In this document: positions 1 through 7,702 of the stretch, one piece after another
Layout: each line of letters opens with the position of its first letter
Numbering within the stretch: the first letter of the stretch is position 1
DNA from: an uncultured Prevotellaceae bacterium
GTDB taxonomy: Bacteria; Bacteroidota; Bacteroidia; Bacteroidales; Bacteroidaceae
NCBI GenBank assembly: GCA_937900485.1
Contig: CALCEL010000064.1
Span: 1 to 21,292 of the forward strand
Length of the DNA: 21,292 nucleotides
Direction of reading: 5' to 3'
Notes under the pieces: model-generated
Told to the model about the DNA's origin: nothing
Databases searched by the model: none
The model's input: the letters and a program-made list of their open reading frames with translations, nothing else
Program-made: the position numbers and the translations under genes

Positions 1-357
1 TGGTAATAAAGAGGTTGGGCATGGATAGGTCGTGTTTAGCGGACAGTAATAATTATCAATAAGTTAACCTATTGTTTAGCGGAAAATAGGCATAGGAAAT
101 TTCGTTACAACCCAAATTGTCCGTTTCTCCCCTATGTTCATAGCGAGTCGCTCTCTTCGGTGCGTCGATAACTGATAGTCTGTGTCGAGCATTTGTGTTT
201 TTCTGGCATTATTCCACTGAGTTCGGGACATTGCGGGACTGGTGTGGTCTTGGATACCGCAATCGGGGCAGGAGGGTGGCTCTTGTCAGTCAGTCTTATT
301 ATGTATAATGTGTGTGATGAGATTGCCGGTAGGTGAAATACCTGTTGTACGATGACA
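1..357. other. Intergenic region downstream of the flippase gene
   Basis: No convincing gene is seen in these bases. The left part carries repeat copy A (51-130). A 7-bp inverted repeat, ATTGCGG (230-236) and CCGCAAT (257-263), could form a weak hairpin with a 20-base loop downstream of the flippase, but there is no T-run, so I do not call it a terminator. A leftward open frame at 138-398 overlaps the flippase end and has no family features, so I treat it as chance. The motif TGTTTAGCGGA appears twice in direct orientation (near 33-43 and 74-84). Confidence 0.7.
51..130 (-). repeat. Dispersed intergenic repeat, copy A (short)
   Basis: Read on the minus strand, this stretch matches the left portion of copies B and C. 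It has the same order of blocks: CGGACAATTTG, then AAATTTCCTATGCCT, then GGTTAACTT, then TTGATAAT. The match fades after TTGATAAT, so copy A lacks the long palindromic interior of B and C. Around GTTAAC the sequence is itself nearly palindromic (AATAAGTTAACCTATT, 59-74). It lies downstream of the flippase and has the same orientation as that gene. This is a comparison by eye inside the window, and the boundaries are approximate. Confidence 0.72.
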
Positions 358-1848
358 TCATCTGTTCTTTCTCTTGATAAGATAGTCAAGACACTCACGT
401 AGGATGTTAGCCTTGAGGTTCCATAGCACGACGAGGTAGACCATCATGGTCAGGGCGACGCGTAACGGCAACATCAGATATATGTTGGTCACCGTCGACG
501 TGACGAGGTATGTGACGATGACGGACATTGCGGCGGTAACCAGGAACGGTGTGATGTCTTTTGCCGCATCAAGATATGACAGTCCTATCTCACGTTTAAG
601 GAAGTGGTGCCATATAGCTGTCCATGAGATGTTGATGGTGATGTAGGAGAGTATCATAACCTTAATGGCTGTGAGATGTGTGTGAGTGCCGAAAAGGTCT
701 ATGTTGACCTCCCCGATAAGGTAGTATGACGCTGTGATAGCCAGCAGTATCGTGATGCCCTGCGATATTATGTTCCACATATACACGTTTGACTTTCCTC
801 TTGAGATGATGAGGTTGTAGTATAAGGCGGCGATGGGGAGGAACGCTCCGCCTACGCATAGCATGCGCATGAGATAGGCGGACGGCAACCACTTGTCCTT
901 GATGAGGATGGTGATAAACTCTGGCGCCACCAGTGACAGACCGAACATGGCGGGAAAGCAGATGAAGCACGTGAAGCGCAACATTTTACGGAATGTGCGT
1001 CTCAGCCTCTCCGTGTCATCACCGACTTGCACGAACACGGGTTGCGCCACTCCTTGTATCATGCCTGTTATGGTGTTTGAACCCATCAGGTTCCATTTGT
1101 TGGCTTGGTTGTAGAATCCTACCTCCGACTTGTTGTACAGCTTACCGAGTATGACGGAGAAGATGTTGTTGTTAATCTGGTTGGCGATGTTGGTGAGTAA
1201 CATCTTGCTTGAGAATGCGAACATCTCGCGTATTGGCTTCATGGCCACTCGTGTCGACGGTCTCCAGCCGGACAGGTACCAGCTGAACAGTGACACGCAC
1301 AGGTTGAACGTCAGTGTTTGTGTGGCGAGACCCCAGTATGCCATGCCCTGGAAGACCATTGTCACGCCGGTCACACCGGATATGATGAGTGATGACAGTC
1401 CCATCACCGCCAGCTCTTTCTGCTTGAGCTTACGGAAGAGTATGGCTCTCGGTACTATCGAGAAGCTGGCTATGAAGAACCCGAAGAAGTAATAACGTGA
1501 CAGGGAAGTGAGAAGAGGCTCATCGTAGAAATCGGCTATGAGCGGGGCACAGAAATAGAATATGACGTATATGCAGAGACTGACGGACACGTTGAACCAG
1601 AATACGGAGTTGTAGTCCTCATGTGTGGCGTTCTTCCTGTTTGTCAGTGCTGTGACGAAGCCGCTGTCCTGCAGTGAGGTGGCGATGAGTGAGAAGATCA
1701 TCAGCATGCCGATGAGTCCGTAGTCGCTCTCTGACAGCTTACGGGCGAGTATGATTCCGAACAATGCGTTGAGCACCTGTGTGGCTCCGTTGTTCACGGC
1801 TCCCCACATCAGTCCCTTGGCTGTCTTGTCTTTCAGTGTGTTGCTCAT
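358..1848 (-). CDS. MOP-superfamily polysaccharide flippase (Wzx/WzxC-like)
   Basis: A 496-residue integral membrane protein, hydrophobic almost throughout, with about a dozen to fourteen predicted membrane segments. The N-terminus (GLMWGAVNNGATQVLNALFG, then LARKLSESDYGLIGM) is typical of the lipopolysaccharide/exopolysaccharide flippase branch (WzxC/TuaB type) of the MOP superfamily. These proteins move lipid-linked oligosaccharide across the inner membrane during O-antigen, capsule or exopolysaccharide assembly. The length is normal for the family. The ATG is 14 bp after the stop of the upstream lipoprotein gene, so it is probably the last gene of the leftward run. No glycosyltransferase or wzy gene is next to it, so its glycan substrate cannot be inferred, although fcl in the same run hints at fucose-containing glycans. 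The family is fairly certain and the substrate unknown. Confidence 0.9.
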   Translation of the reverse strand: MSNTLKDKTAKGLMWGAVNNGATQVLNALFGIILARKLSESDYGLIGMLMIFSLIATSLQDSGFVTALTNRKNATHEDYNSVFWFNVSVSLCIYVIFYFCAPLIADFYDEPLLTSLSRYYFFGFFIASFSIVPRAILFRKLKQKELAVMGLSSLIISGVTGVTMVFQGMAYWGLATQTLTFNLCVSLFSWYLSGWRPSTRVAMKPIREMFAFSSKMLLTNIANQINNNIFSVILGKLYNKSEVGFYNQANKWNLMGSNTITGMIQGVAQPVFVQVGDDTERLRRTFRKMLRFTCFICFPAMFGLSLVAPEFITILIKDKWLPSAYLMRMLCVGGAFLPIAALYYNLIISRGKSNVYMWNIISQGITILLAITASYYLIGEVNIDLFGTHTHLTAIKVMILSYITINISWTAIWHHFLKREIGLSYLDAAKDITPFLVTAAMSVIVTYLVTSTVTNIYLMLPLRVALTMMVYLVVLWNLKANILRECLDYLIKRKNR

Positions 1849-1862
1849 AAAAGAGTCTGTTC

Positions 1863-2441
1863 TCAGTTGTAGACACTCATGTTAGTGCCGTCGTATGTTA
1901 TTTTGTATCTGTACAATCCACGCAGGCTGCCGTACTGACGTGTGCTGTCCGTGGATAATATGACGCCGTAGTTGTTCATGTCGTACGATATACCGCAGTG
2001 TGAGCATTTGGCGTATCCGTTGTCGGAGAGAGACAGACGGTAGGCGGCGGCGTCACAATACGGACACGACAGGTCGTAGGCGAGATTCTCACCGTTGTAG
2101 TTGGTGCCCACGATGACACCTCCAAGACCAAAGTAGAAATACTGCTGTGTCTTCGACGGGGTGTAGTCGGTGTATTTACCCGTGGAGCCAAGTGTCATGC
2201 GTACCTTGCCGTTGCCCATCTCCCTTATGCTGGCGAACTGTCCGTAGTTTCCCATGACGTTGAACAACTCGGTGTAGCTGCTCACCGCATAGTTTATCCT
2301 CACCAGCTCACGGTTTGAGTATGTCGTGGTCGTATCGTCGCACGAGATGAGTGTGGCGATAAAACCGACAGACAAAGTCAGTACTAAGAGTCTCACTTTG
2401 TCTGTCAATGTCTTGTTTGTCGTATGTGTCGAAGTTATCAT
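1863..2441 (-). CDS. Lipoprotein with a four-cysteine Rieske-like domain
   Basis: A 192-residue predicted lipoprotein. A positively charged N-terminus and a hydrophobic stretch (about residues 17-33) lead to the lipobox LISC with acylated Cys34. The next residues are Asp-Asp, followed by a Thr-rich linker. The C-terminal half has CPYC (Cys126, Cys129) and CSHCG (Cys146, Cys149), followed by ISYDMNNYG. This layout recalls the Rieske cluster-binding region (C-x-H ... C-x-x-H-G-x-x-F/Y-D), but the histidine ligands are replaced by cysteine, so zinc or a rubredoxin-like site is more likely than a classical [2Fe-2S] cluster. Similar uncharacterised lipoproteins are known in Bacteroidales as I recall them. 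The start codon overlaps the argH stop by four bases (ATGA), suggesting translational coupling. The function is unknown. Confidence 0.82.
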   Translation of the reverse strand: MITSTHTTNKTLTDKVRLLVLTLSVGFIATLISCDDTTTTYSNRELVRINYAVSSYTELFNVMGNYGQFASIREMGNGKVRMTLGSTGKYTDYTPSKTQQYFYFGLGGVIVGTNYNGENLAYDLSCPYCDAAAYRLSLSDNGYAKCSHCGISYDMNNYGVILSTDSTRQYGSLRGLYRYKITYDGTNMSVYN

Positions 2442-3781
2442 CTGACGTTAAGCAGACTGTCTATGGCCTGTTCCATTTTATCGAATTTGAAACCGCTCTC
2501 CACCTCGTCCATGAGCTTCTGTATCTTGTCGTTGCACAGATTGCCGATGGAACCCTCATGAGTGTGGTGTATGTCCTTGTTTGGGGTGAAGTTACCTGCC
2601 TCGATGTCAAGTCCCACCTTCTTGTATGCGTCGCGGAATGGCATGCCCTCATACGCCAGACGGTTGACCTCCTCGACGGAGAACATGGCGTCATAGATCT
2701 TGTTGTCCAGTATGTTCTCCTTAACCTCCATCTTGTTGATGATGTAGGCAGCCATCTGAAGACAGTCTTTCAGCTCGTCGAAGGCTGGCAGGAATACTTC
2801 CTTGATGATTTGAAGGTCACGGAAGTATCCGACAGGGAGATTGTTCATAATCATCGTCACGGTGACCGGCAACGACTGTATCTTGTTGCATTTTGCCCGA
2901 GTCAGCTCGAACACGTCTGGGTTTTTCTTGTGAGGCATGATGCTGGAGCCTGTGGTGCAGTCTGCCGGCAGCTTGACGAATGAGAAGTTTTGTGAGTTGA
3001 ACATACATGCGTCGAAGGCCATCTTGGCGAGAGTGCCCGCTATGCTTGCCATGGAGAACGCCACGTTACGTTCTGTCTTGCCTCGTCCCATCTGAGCGTA
3101 CACCACGTTGTAGTCCATGGAGTCGAAGCCGAGCAGGTCCGTCGTCATCTGTCGTCTCAGAGGAAAGCTTGAGCCGTATCCGGCGGCAGAGCCGAGTGGA
3201 TTGCGGTTGGTGATTTTCCAGGCGGCGAGAAGGTACTGCATGTCGTCGACCAGACTCTCCGCATATGCTCCGAACCACAGACCGAAGCTTGACGGCATGG
3301 CTACCTGCAGGTGGGTGTAGCCTGGCATCAACACGTTCTTGTAACGTTCTGACTGACTTATAAGCTCGTCGAAGAGGTTACGTACCAGTCCGGCGAGCTC
3401 CCTGAGCTGCTCTCTGATGAACAGCTTGAGGTCCACGAGCACCTGGTCGTTGCGTGAGCGTCCCGAGTGTATCTTCTTACCAACGTCACCCAGCTTTCGT
3501 GTGAGCATCAGCTCCACCTGTGAGTGGACATCCTCAACTCCTTCCTCTATCTCGAACTCACCGCGCTCCACAGTGTCGTAGATGGAGCGCAGCTCTTTCA
3601 GTAATATTGACAGCTCGTCCTTCGTGAGAAGGTCGATGGACTGCAACATGGTGATGTGAGCCATGCTGCCGAGCACGTCATACTTCGCCAGGTACATGTC
3701 CATCTCACGGTCACGTCCAACGGTGAATTTCTCTATTTCTTCTGTCATTTGGACGTTCTTCGTCCACAGTTTATCTGCCAT
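2438..3781 (-). CDS. argH: Argininosuccinate lyase
   Basis: Cytoplasmic enzyme of the last step of arginine synthesis, splitting argininosuccinate into arginine and fumarate. The 447 residues match the usual family length. Visible family motifs are HSGRSRNDQ (residues 105-113), the catalytic-His block GYTHLQ (154-159) and the fumarase/aspartase-superfamily signature GSSIMPHKKNP (278-288), whose serine acts as the catalytic base. No key residue is missing. The start is 6 bp after the stop of the SRPBCC-like gene, and the stop overlaps the lipoprotein start, so it is embedded in a co-transcribed run with pyrE. No other arginine gene is present, and no ARG box is apparent. Confidence 0.97.
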   Translation of the reverse strand: MADKLWTKNVQMTEEIEKFTVGRDREMDMYLAKYDVLGSMAHITMLQSIDLLTKDELSILLKELRSIYDTVERGEFEIEEGVEDVHSQVELMLTRKLGDVGKKIHSGRSRNDQVLVDLKLFIREQLRELAGLVRNLFDELISQSERYKNVLMPGYTHLQVAMPSSFGLWFGAYAESLVDDMQYLLAAWKITNRNPLGSAAGYGSSFPLRRQMTTDLLGFDSMDYNVVYAQMGRGKTERNVAFSMASIAGTLAKMAFDACMFNSQNFSFVKLPADCTTGSSIMPHKKNPDVFELTRAKCNKIQSLPVTVTMIMNNLPVGYFRDLQIIKEVFLPAFDELKDCLQMAAYIINKMEVKENILDNKIYDAMFSVEEVNRLAYEGMPFRDAYKKVGLDIEAGNFTPNKDIHHTHEGSIGNLCNDKIQKLMDEVESGFKFDKMEQAIDSLLNVR

Positions 3782-3787
3782 GTCGTA

Positions 3788-4264
3788 TCAGTTGTAAGGA
3801 ATCATAGCCAGGAAATCTGCGAATTTCTCGACTCCGTCTTTTAGTTTATTGCCTATTATCCCGCGGAGGAAGATGTTAAGCTCTGCGTCGAGAGTGACAA
3901 GTATCTTGCTTGTCGTGTCTGACGTGGGCAGTACCTGTATCCACAGTGTGACACCTACAGGTGAGTTGGATGTAGTATATTTGACACACTTCTCAGGCTC
4001 GCGGTCCACAATGTTTATGGAGATGTTACCGAGAGCTGGTATGTTGACAGACAGAGAGTCTGGCGTGAACTGAGCGTCATTCAGTATCTGTCGCAGCTGC
4101 TCTACCTGGTCCTGAGACACGTTCTGGCTTGATATGACATTCTGCACAGCCGGGTCGTTGACACGCTCTCGTATAGCCTCCAGATTGCTCAGGTCGGCGA
4201 ACTTAGCGTAAACATTTGACTGCGGGTATTGGAGATGTTTTACTGAACTCTTGTATGTAGCCAT
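3788..4264 (-). CDS. SRPBCC/START-like protein of unknown ligand
   Basis: A 158-residue soluble protein. It begins MATYKSSVKHLQYPQSNVYAKFADLSNL, and this pattern (short strand, then helix with a 'vy..ladl.nl' motif) plus the C-terminal amphipathic helix (GIIGNKLKDGVEKFADFLAMIP) fits the SRPBCC helix-grip fold of small hydrophobic-ligand binders. No catalytic site is evident, so I assign no activity. I chose the ATG at 4264 because an upstream in-frame ATG at 4330 would overlap the pyrE end and add 22 residues unlike the family. The gap from pyrE is 23 bp and A-rich. From memory, the order pyrE / SRPBCC / argH recurs in Bacteroides relatives, which suggests a conserved link with no known reason. 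Confidence 0.83.
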   Translation of the reverse strand: MATYKSSVKHLQYPQSNVYAKFADLSNLEAIRERVNDPAVQNVISSQNVSQDQVEQLRQILNDAQFTPDSLSVNIPALGNISINIVDREPEKCVKYTTSNSPVGVTLWIQVLPTSDTTSKILVTLDAELNIFLRGIIGNKLKDGVEKFADFLAMIPYN

Positions 4265-4287
4265 TTTACTCGTTTTTTTTGCGTTGT

Positions 4288-4932
4288 TTACTTGACGGCC
4301 GGATTCCATTCGGAAGGGTTGGCGCGCCATTCGTTGAGCATAGGAATCTGTGCCTCTGTGATGTAGCCGGTCTTGAGAGCAACCTCGAGTACAGCCTCGT
4401 AGTTCGTGAGTGTGATGAGCTTGACGCCTGCGTCAGCGAATGCCTTCTCGGCTACTGGGAATCCGTATGTGTAGCTCGCCACCATACCGATAACCTCGCA
4501 TCCGGCGTTACGTAACGCCTCCACGGCTTTCAGTGATGAACCACCTGTGGAGATGAGGTCTTCAACCACCACTACCTTGGTGCCTGGCTTCACTTCACCC
4601 TCAATGAGATTTGTCATGCCGTGGTCTTTTGGTTTGCTTCGTACGTAAGAGAATGGAAGGTTGAGTGAGTCTGCCACAAGAGCTCCCTGCGCTATGGCAC
4701 CAGTGGCAACACCTGCCACAGCCTCTGCCTCAGGAAAATTCTCTAAAATCATACGGCACAGCTCAAGTTTGACGAAGCTGCGGAGGTCTGGATACGCTAA
4801 TGTCTTGCGGTTGTCGCAGTAGAATGGTGACTTCCAACCTGACGCCCAAGTGAATGGGTTCTCTGGCTGTAACTTGATTGCTTTGATGTCCAGAAGTTTT
4901 CCGGCGAAAATTGTCTCGAGTGAATTTGCCAT
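4288..4932 (-). CDS. pyrE: Orotate phosphoribosyltransferase
   Basis: Converts orotate and PRPP to orotidine 5'-monophosphate in de novo pyrimidine synthesis, in the cytoplasm. The 214 residues are normal for PyrE. The PRPP-binding loop VVVVEDLISTGGSS (residues 120-133) carries the paired acidic residues (Glu-Asp) of type I phosphoribosyltransferases. The N-terminal FTWASGWKSPFYCDNR block (about 27-42) is the orotate-side signature, and YVRSKPKDHG (106-115 region) is the flexible catalytic loop. It opens a tight group with the SRPBCC-like gene and argH. A 161-bp gap with repeats separates it from the DUF4861 gene, so it may have its own promoter: AAACTTTG on the minus strand at 4954-4961 is one base from the Bacteroidota -7 box, with no good -33 box. 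Confidence 0.97.
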   Translation of the reverse strand: MANSLETIFAGKLLDIKAIKLQPENPFTWASGWKSPFYCDNRKTLAYPDLRSFVKLELCRMILENFPEAEAVAGVATGAIAQGALVADSLNLPFSYVRSKPKDHGMTNLIEGEVKPGTKVVVVEDLISTGGSSLKAVEALRNAGCEVIGMVASYTYGFPVAEKAFADAGVKLITLTNYEAVLEVALKTGYITEAQIPMLNEWRANPSEWNPAVK

Positions 4933-4965
4933 AATATTTTTTGTTAATGTTTATACAAAGTTTTA

Positions 4966-5086
4966 TGTCGTGTGACGCATGAGCGATATGTGTCCAATTG
5001 TGATGCTCTACCTCGCTAACCGCGTCATCAGTGTCGTGTGACGCATGAGCGAAATGTCTGTGAGCGTCTCATGCGCACTGTCACGT
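4966..5086 (-). repeat. Direct repeat pair plus hairpin between DUF4861 gene and pyrE
   Basis: A 21-base sequence beginning TGTCGTGTGACGCATGAG occurs at 4966-4986 and again at 5032-5052. The similarity continues for seven more bases with two mismatches. The second copy also pairs with sequence beyond it: CGCATGAG (5042-5049) with CTCATGCG (5068-5075), and outside it GTGA (5038-5041) with TCAC (5081-5084). The result is a sizeable hairpin or cruciform. No T-run follows on either strand, so a simple intrinsic terminator is unlikely. It could reduce read-through from fcl into pyrE, be an RNA stability element, or bind a regulator. Confidence 0.65.
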
Positions 5087-5093
5087 GTCGTTC

Positions 5094-6326
5094 CTATTTC
5101 TTTATCTTTATCCTCAAAGGATTTCTCACTTTCTTTGCCTTGTCAGACAGGTGTGCCTCCCATTTAGCCAACGAGTCGAATCCCGTGGCTGGGTTCTTGC
5201 TCCATCCTGTTCCGAAGTAGTAAGTGTAGCCTTCGGAGTACGTCGCCGTGCCCACTGCATGACCGACGGCTATGCCGTTGTTCATGTCCTTGACGGACGT
5301 CTCGCTCAGTTTGCCCGGATAGACTGTACCCACATAAATCTTTCCCATCTGCTGTGACAGCTCGTCACGATATTTCTTGTTGTATACGCTGGCGTCACCG
5401 AGGTCCTCGTAGCCCACGTAGCCGTTGTCCTTGCTCATCACATACGCTGTCGGGTTCTGCTTGTGGATGACAACTCCTGACGCTATGTTGACGCTCGAGC
5501 TTAGTCCGGCATAGCTCACCGACACCTTGTTGAATTGTGAGCCTGCGTCGAGAGTGACCACTCGTGTCTCCTCGATTTTTGCACCCTGATAGTCTATGGC
5601 CGGATATGTGAGTCGTACTGTGAATCGCAATGGTCCGTTGTCCAGTATCTCATACTTCTTGTAGCACTTAGGCATGCAAAGGCTGCCGTCCTTATTGACT
5701 AAGGCGTTGGCGCCGCATCCCAGCGTGGGTCCCACGGTGTAGCAGTCCATGCCTTTGCCGTGGTCTATGTGGTAGCAGAAAGCGTTGTACACCTGGTCCG
5801 CCAAGTCCTGATAGCCGCGCTCCGCCAGTTGCCTGGACACGTTTCTCATCTCCTGGTTCTGTTCGCTGGCATACCAGTAGTCAAGCATCAGCTCGTCAGT
5901 ACTCTTGTTGAACAAGTCATATCCGGAGGCGGCGCCGTGTCCGTAGATTCGGAACGCCACGCAGTCATTCTCCCATCCGAACTCGTCACCTCGTTCCGTG
6001 AAAAGACGTCCCTTGGCTTTTGTCTCGTAGTTGGCGGGTTCACCTTTCCTTATGTGGTATACGGACTTACCTTTGGCTGGAACTCCTGTCTGGAAGATTA
6101 TCTTGCCGTCGTGAGTGACCTGACTCGGTATCTCATTGCCGTCAGCGTCAGTGACAATCAGTGTGGCATCGTGTCCGAGTTTGCCTCTCACTTCCGTCAG
6201 GCTCACCTCCACCATCTCATTGACACGCGCCATCGGTGTCGTGTTAGTGACGTTGACGGTCACGTCGTCCGCCGCAAGTACAGAGTTTGCCGCGAGTGCG
6301 GCAGCCATTAGTATCACCTTTCTCAT
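5094..6326 (-). CDS. Secreted DUF4861-family protein
   Basis: A 410-residue exported protein with a clear signal peptide: MRKVILMAAALAANSVLAADD, cleavage likely after residue 19 (VLA/ADD). The mature part reads as DUF4861: an N-terminal beta domain (VTVNVTNTTPMARVNEMVEVSL), a central FGWENDCVAFRIYGHG block, and DHGKGMDCYTVGPTLGCGANALV followed by a C-terminal beta-rich part with TYYFGTGWSKN. This family is seen near polysaccharide-degradation genes, especially for pectin and uronic acids, and has a mutarotase-like beta-sandwich. I know of no firmly established activity. Its ATG overlaps the fcl stop by four bases (ATGA), so the two are translationally coupled, which is odd for a periplasmic protein and a nucleotide-sugar enzyme. 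The family is fairly sure and the role unknown. Confidence 0.85.
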   Translation of the reverse strand: MRKVILMAAALAANSVLAADDVTVNVTNTTPMARVNEMVEVSLTEVRGKLGHDATLIVTDADGNEIPSQVTHDGKIIFQTGVPAKGKSVYHIRKGEPANYETKAKGRLFTERGDEFGWENDCVAFRIYGHGAASGYDLFNKSTDELMLDYWYASEQNQEMRNVSRQLAERGYQDLADQVYNAFCYHIDHGKGMDCYTVGPTLGCGANALVNKDGSLCMPKCYKKYEILDNGPLRFTVRLTYPAIDYQGAKIEETRVVTLDAGSQFNKVSVSYAGLSSSVNIASGVVIHKQNPTAYVMSKDNGYVGYEDLGDASVYNKKYRDELSQQMGKIYVGTVYPGKLSETSVKDMNNGIAVGHAVGTATYSEGYTYYFGTGWSKNPATGFDSLAKWEAHLSDKAKKVRNPLRIKIKK

Positions 6327-7528
6327 TTCAAGCTGTCTTTGTACCAGTCAAACAATTTCTTCACGCCGTCCTCAATCTCCACTTTGTGTGTCCATCCGAG
6401 AGAGTGCAGCTTGCTGACGTCGATAAGCTTGCGCATCGTGCCGTCAGGCTTGCTTGCGTCGAAGGCCACCTCACCTTCAAAGCCGACAGCCTTGACGACA
6501 AGCTCAGACAGCTCACGTATGGTCAGCTCCTTGCCTGTGCCGACATTGATGTGGCAGTTACGTATCTCGCCCAGAGATGGTATGGCGCCACCTCTGCCGG
6601 CGCTGTGGTTACGGTCCACATCACCGTCGGTGCTGGCGCCGTAATGCACGGACGAGTATTTCTCTATACCTATGATGTCCTTGAAGTCCACGTTGAGAAG
6701 CACGTGTACGGAGGCGTCCGCCATGTCCTCGCTCCACAGGAACTCACGCAGCGGCTTGCCTGTTCCCCACAGATTCACCTTATTATTCTCAATGCCGTAC
6801 CACGACAAGACCTTAAGTATCAGAGCCTCGTCGCTGTCTCCGTTAATCTCGTAACGTACCTTCTCCCCGTTCTCCGGTATGGTGGCTCCCACGGGACGTA
6901 TGGTGAGGTCCTTTCTGATGGACTGCCAGTCACCCTCGTGGATGAGTTTAGCGAGATACACTTTACGCATCATCGCAGGCATGACGTGGCTGTTCTCCAG
7001 GTGGAAGTTGTCATTAGGTCCGTACAGGTTAGTAGGCATCACTGCTATGTAGTTGGTGCCGTACTGCAGGTTATAGCTCTCGCACATCTTCAGTCCCGCG
7101 ATCTTTGCGATGGCGTACTCTTCATTGGTGTACTCCAGCGGTGATGTGAGAAGACAGTCCTCCGTCATCGGCTGTGGAGCGTTTTTAGGATATATGCACG
7201 TCGAGCCGAGGAAAAGCAGCTTCTTAACCTTGTGGGCGTAAGCCTCTGAGATGACGTTACACTGTATCTTCATGTTCATCATAATGAAGTCAGCGCGGTA
7301 GAGACTGTTCGCCATAATACCGCCGACGAAAGCAGCGGCAAGCACCACGGCGTCAGGCTGCTCCTCATCGAAGAACTTCCTGACTGAGCTCTGGTCTGTC
7401 AGGTCCAGTTCCTTGTGTGTGCGACCGACAAGATTGGTGTAACCTCGCGATTTGAGATTGTTCCATATTGCGGAACCGACAAGGCCATGATGTCCGGCCA
7501 CATAAATTTTACTGCTTTTGTCTAACAT
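6323..7528 (-). CDS. fcl: GDP-L-fucose synthase
   Basis: Bifunctional 3,5-epimerase/4-reductase that turns GDP-4-keto-6-deoxymannose into GDP-L-fucose with NADPH, in the cytoplasm. It is a short-chain dehydrogenase: GHHGLVG (residues 12-18) is the nucleotide-binding glycine motif, STCIYP (109-114) holds the catalytic serine, and YAIAK (138-142) the Tyr/Lys pair. SYNLQYG and VMPTNLYGPNDNFH (163-176) are strong GDP-fucose synthase signatures. At 401 residues it is longer than the enterobacterial enzyme (about 320). The extra length lies near residues 190-245 and 283-322, as in the longer Bacteroidota form. The usual partner gmd is not in this window. It is the first gene of the leftward run behind a good promoter. 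Confidence 0.95.
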   Translation of the reverse strand: MLDKSSKIYVAGHHGLVGSAIWNNLKSRGYTNLVGRTHKELDLTDQSSVRKFFDEEQPDAVVLAAAFVGGIMANSLYRADFIMMNMKIQCNVISEAYAHKVKKLLFLGSTCIYPKNAPQPMTEDCLLTSPLEYTNEEYAIAKIAGLKMCESYNLQYGTNYIAVMPTNLYGPNDNFHLENSHVMPAMMRKVYLAKLIHEGDWQSIRKDLTIRPVGATIPENGEKVRYEINGDSDEALILKVLSWYGIENNKVNLWGTGKPLREFLWSEDMADASVHVLLNVDFKDIIGIEKYSSVHYGASTDGDVDRNHSAGRGGAIPSLGEIRNCHINVGTGKELTIRELSELVVKAVGFEGEVAFDASKPDGTMRKLIDVSKLHSLGWTHKVEIEDGVKKLFDWYKDSLK

Positions 7529-7557
7529 AATCCTTTATAGAATAAATATTACAATGG

Positions 7558-7591
7558 CAAAGGTAGTGATTTTTTACGCAATGGAGACAAA
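7558..7591 (-). promoter_or_regulatory. Bacteroidota-type promoter for fcl run
   Basis: On the minus strand the -7 box TACCTTTG (7558-7565) matches TAnnTTTG exactly. A -33 box TTTG (7588-7591) sits 22 bases upstream. Transcription would start near 7550, giving a leader of about 20-25 bases before the fcl ATG. Confidence 0.7.
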
Positions 7592-7650
7592 TGACGGACT
7601 GATAATTGTTTTTTAGCGTGAGTCAAAAGGTGTATTATGGATAAATCCAT

Positions 7651-7658
7651 TATCTTTG
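7651..7658 (+). promoter_or_regulatory. Likely -7 box for purL
   Basis: TATCTTTG matches TAnnTTTG exactly and lies about 45 bases before the purL ATG. I see no clear TTTG at the usual -33 distance. No recognisable purine operator or riboswitch is seen in the short leader. Confidence 0.55.
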
Positions 7659-7702
7659 CACCCATATTGCAATAACATTTTATAATTCATACCACATAAG
7701 TT

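Noticed and set aside
138..398. 86-codon leftward open frame overlapping the flippase end
   Set aside because: Overlaps a real gene on the same strand in another frame, has no domain-like pattern and no start signal.
4265..4330. 22-codon upstream extension of the SRPBCC-like gene
   Set aside because: It would overlap the pyrE coding end and adds residues that do not fit the fold; MATYKSS is the natural start.
6287..7144. 285-codon rightward frame opposite fcl and the DUF4861 gene start
   Set aside because: It is antisense to genes with clear family motifs. Long antisense frames recur here (also 2408-2983, 5760-6311, 16168-16812) and reflect codon bias.
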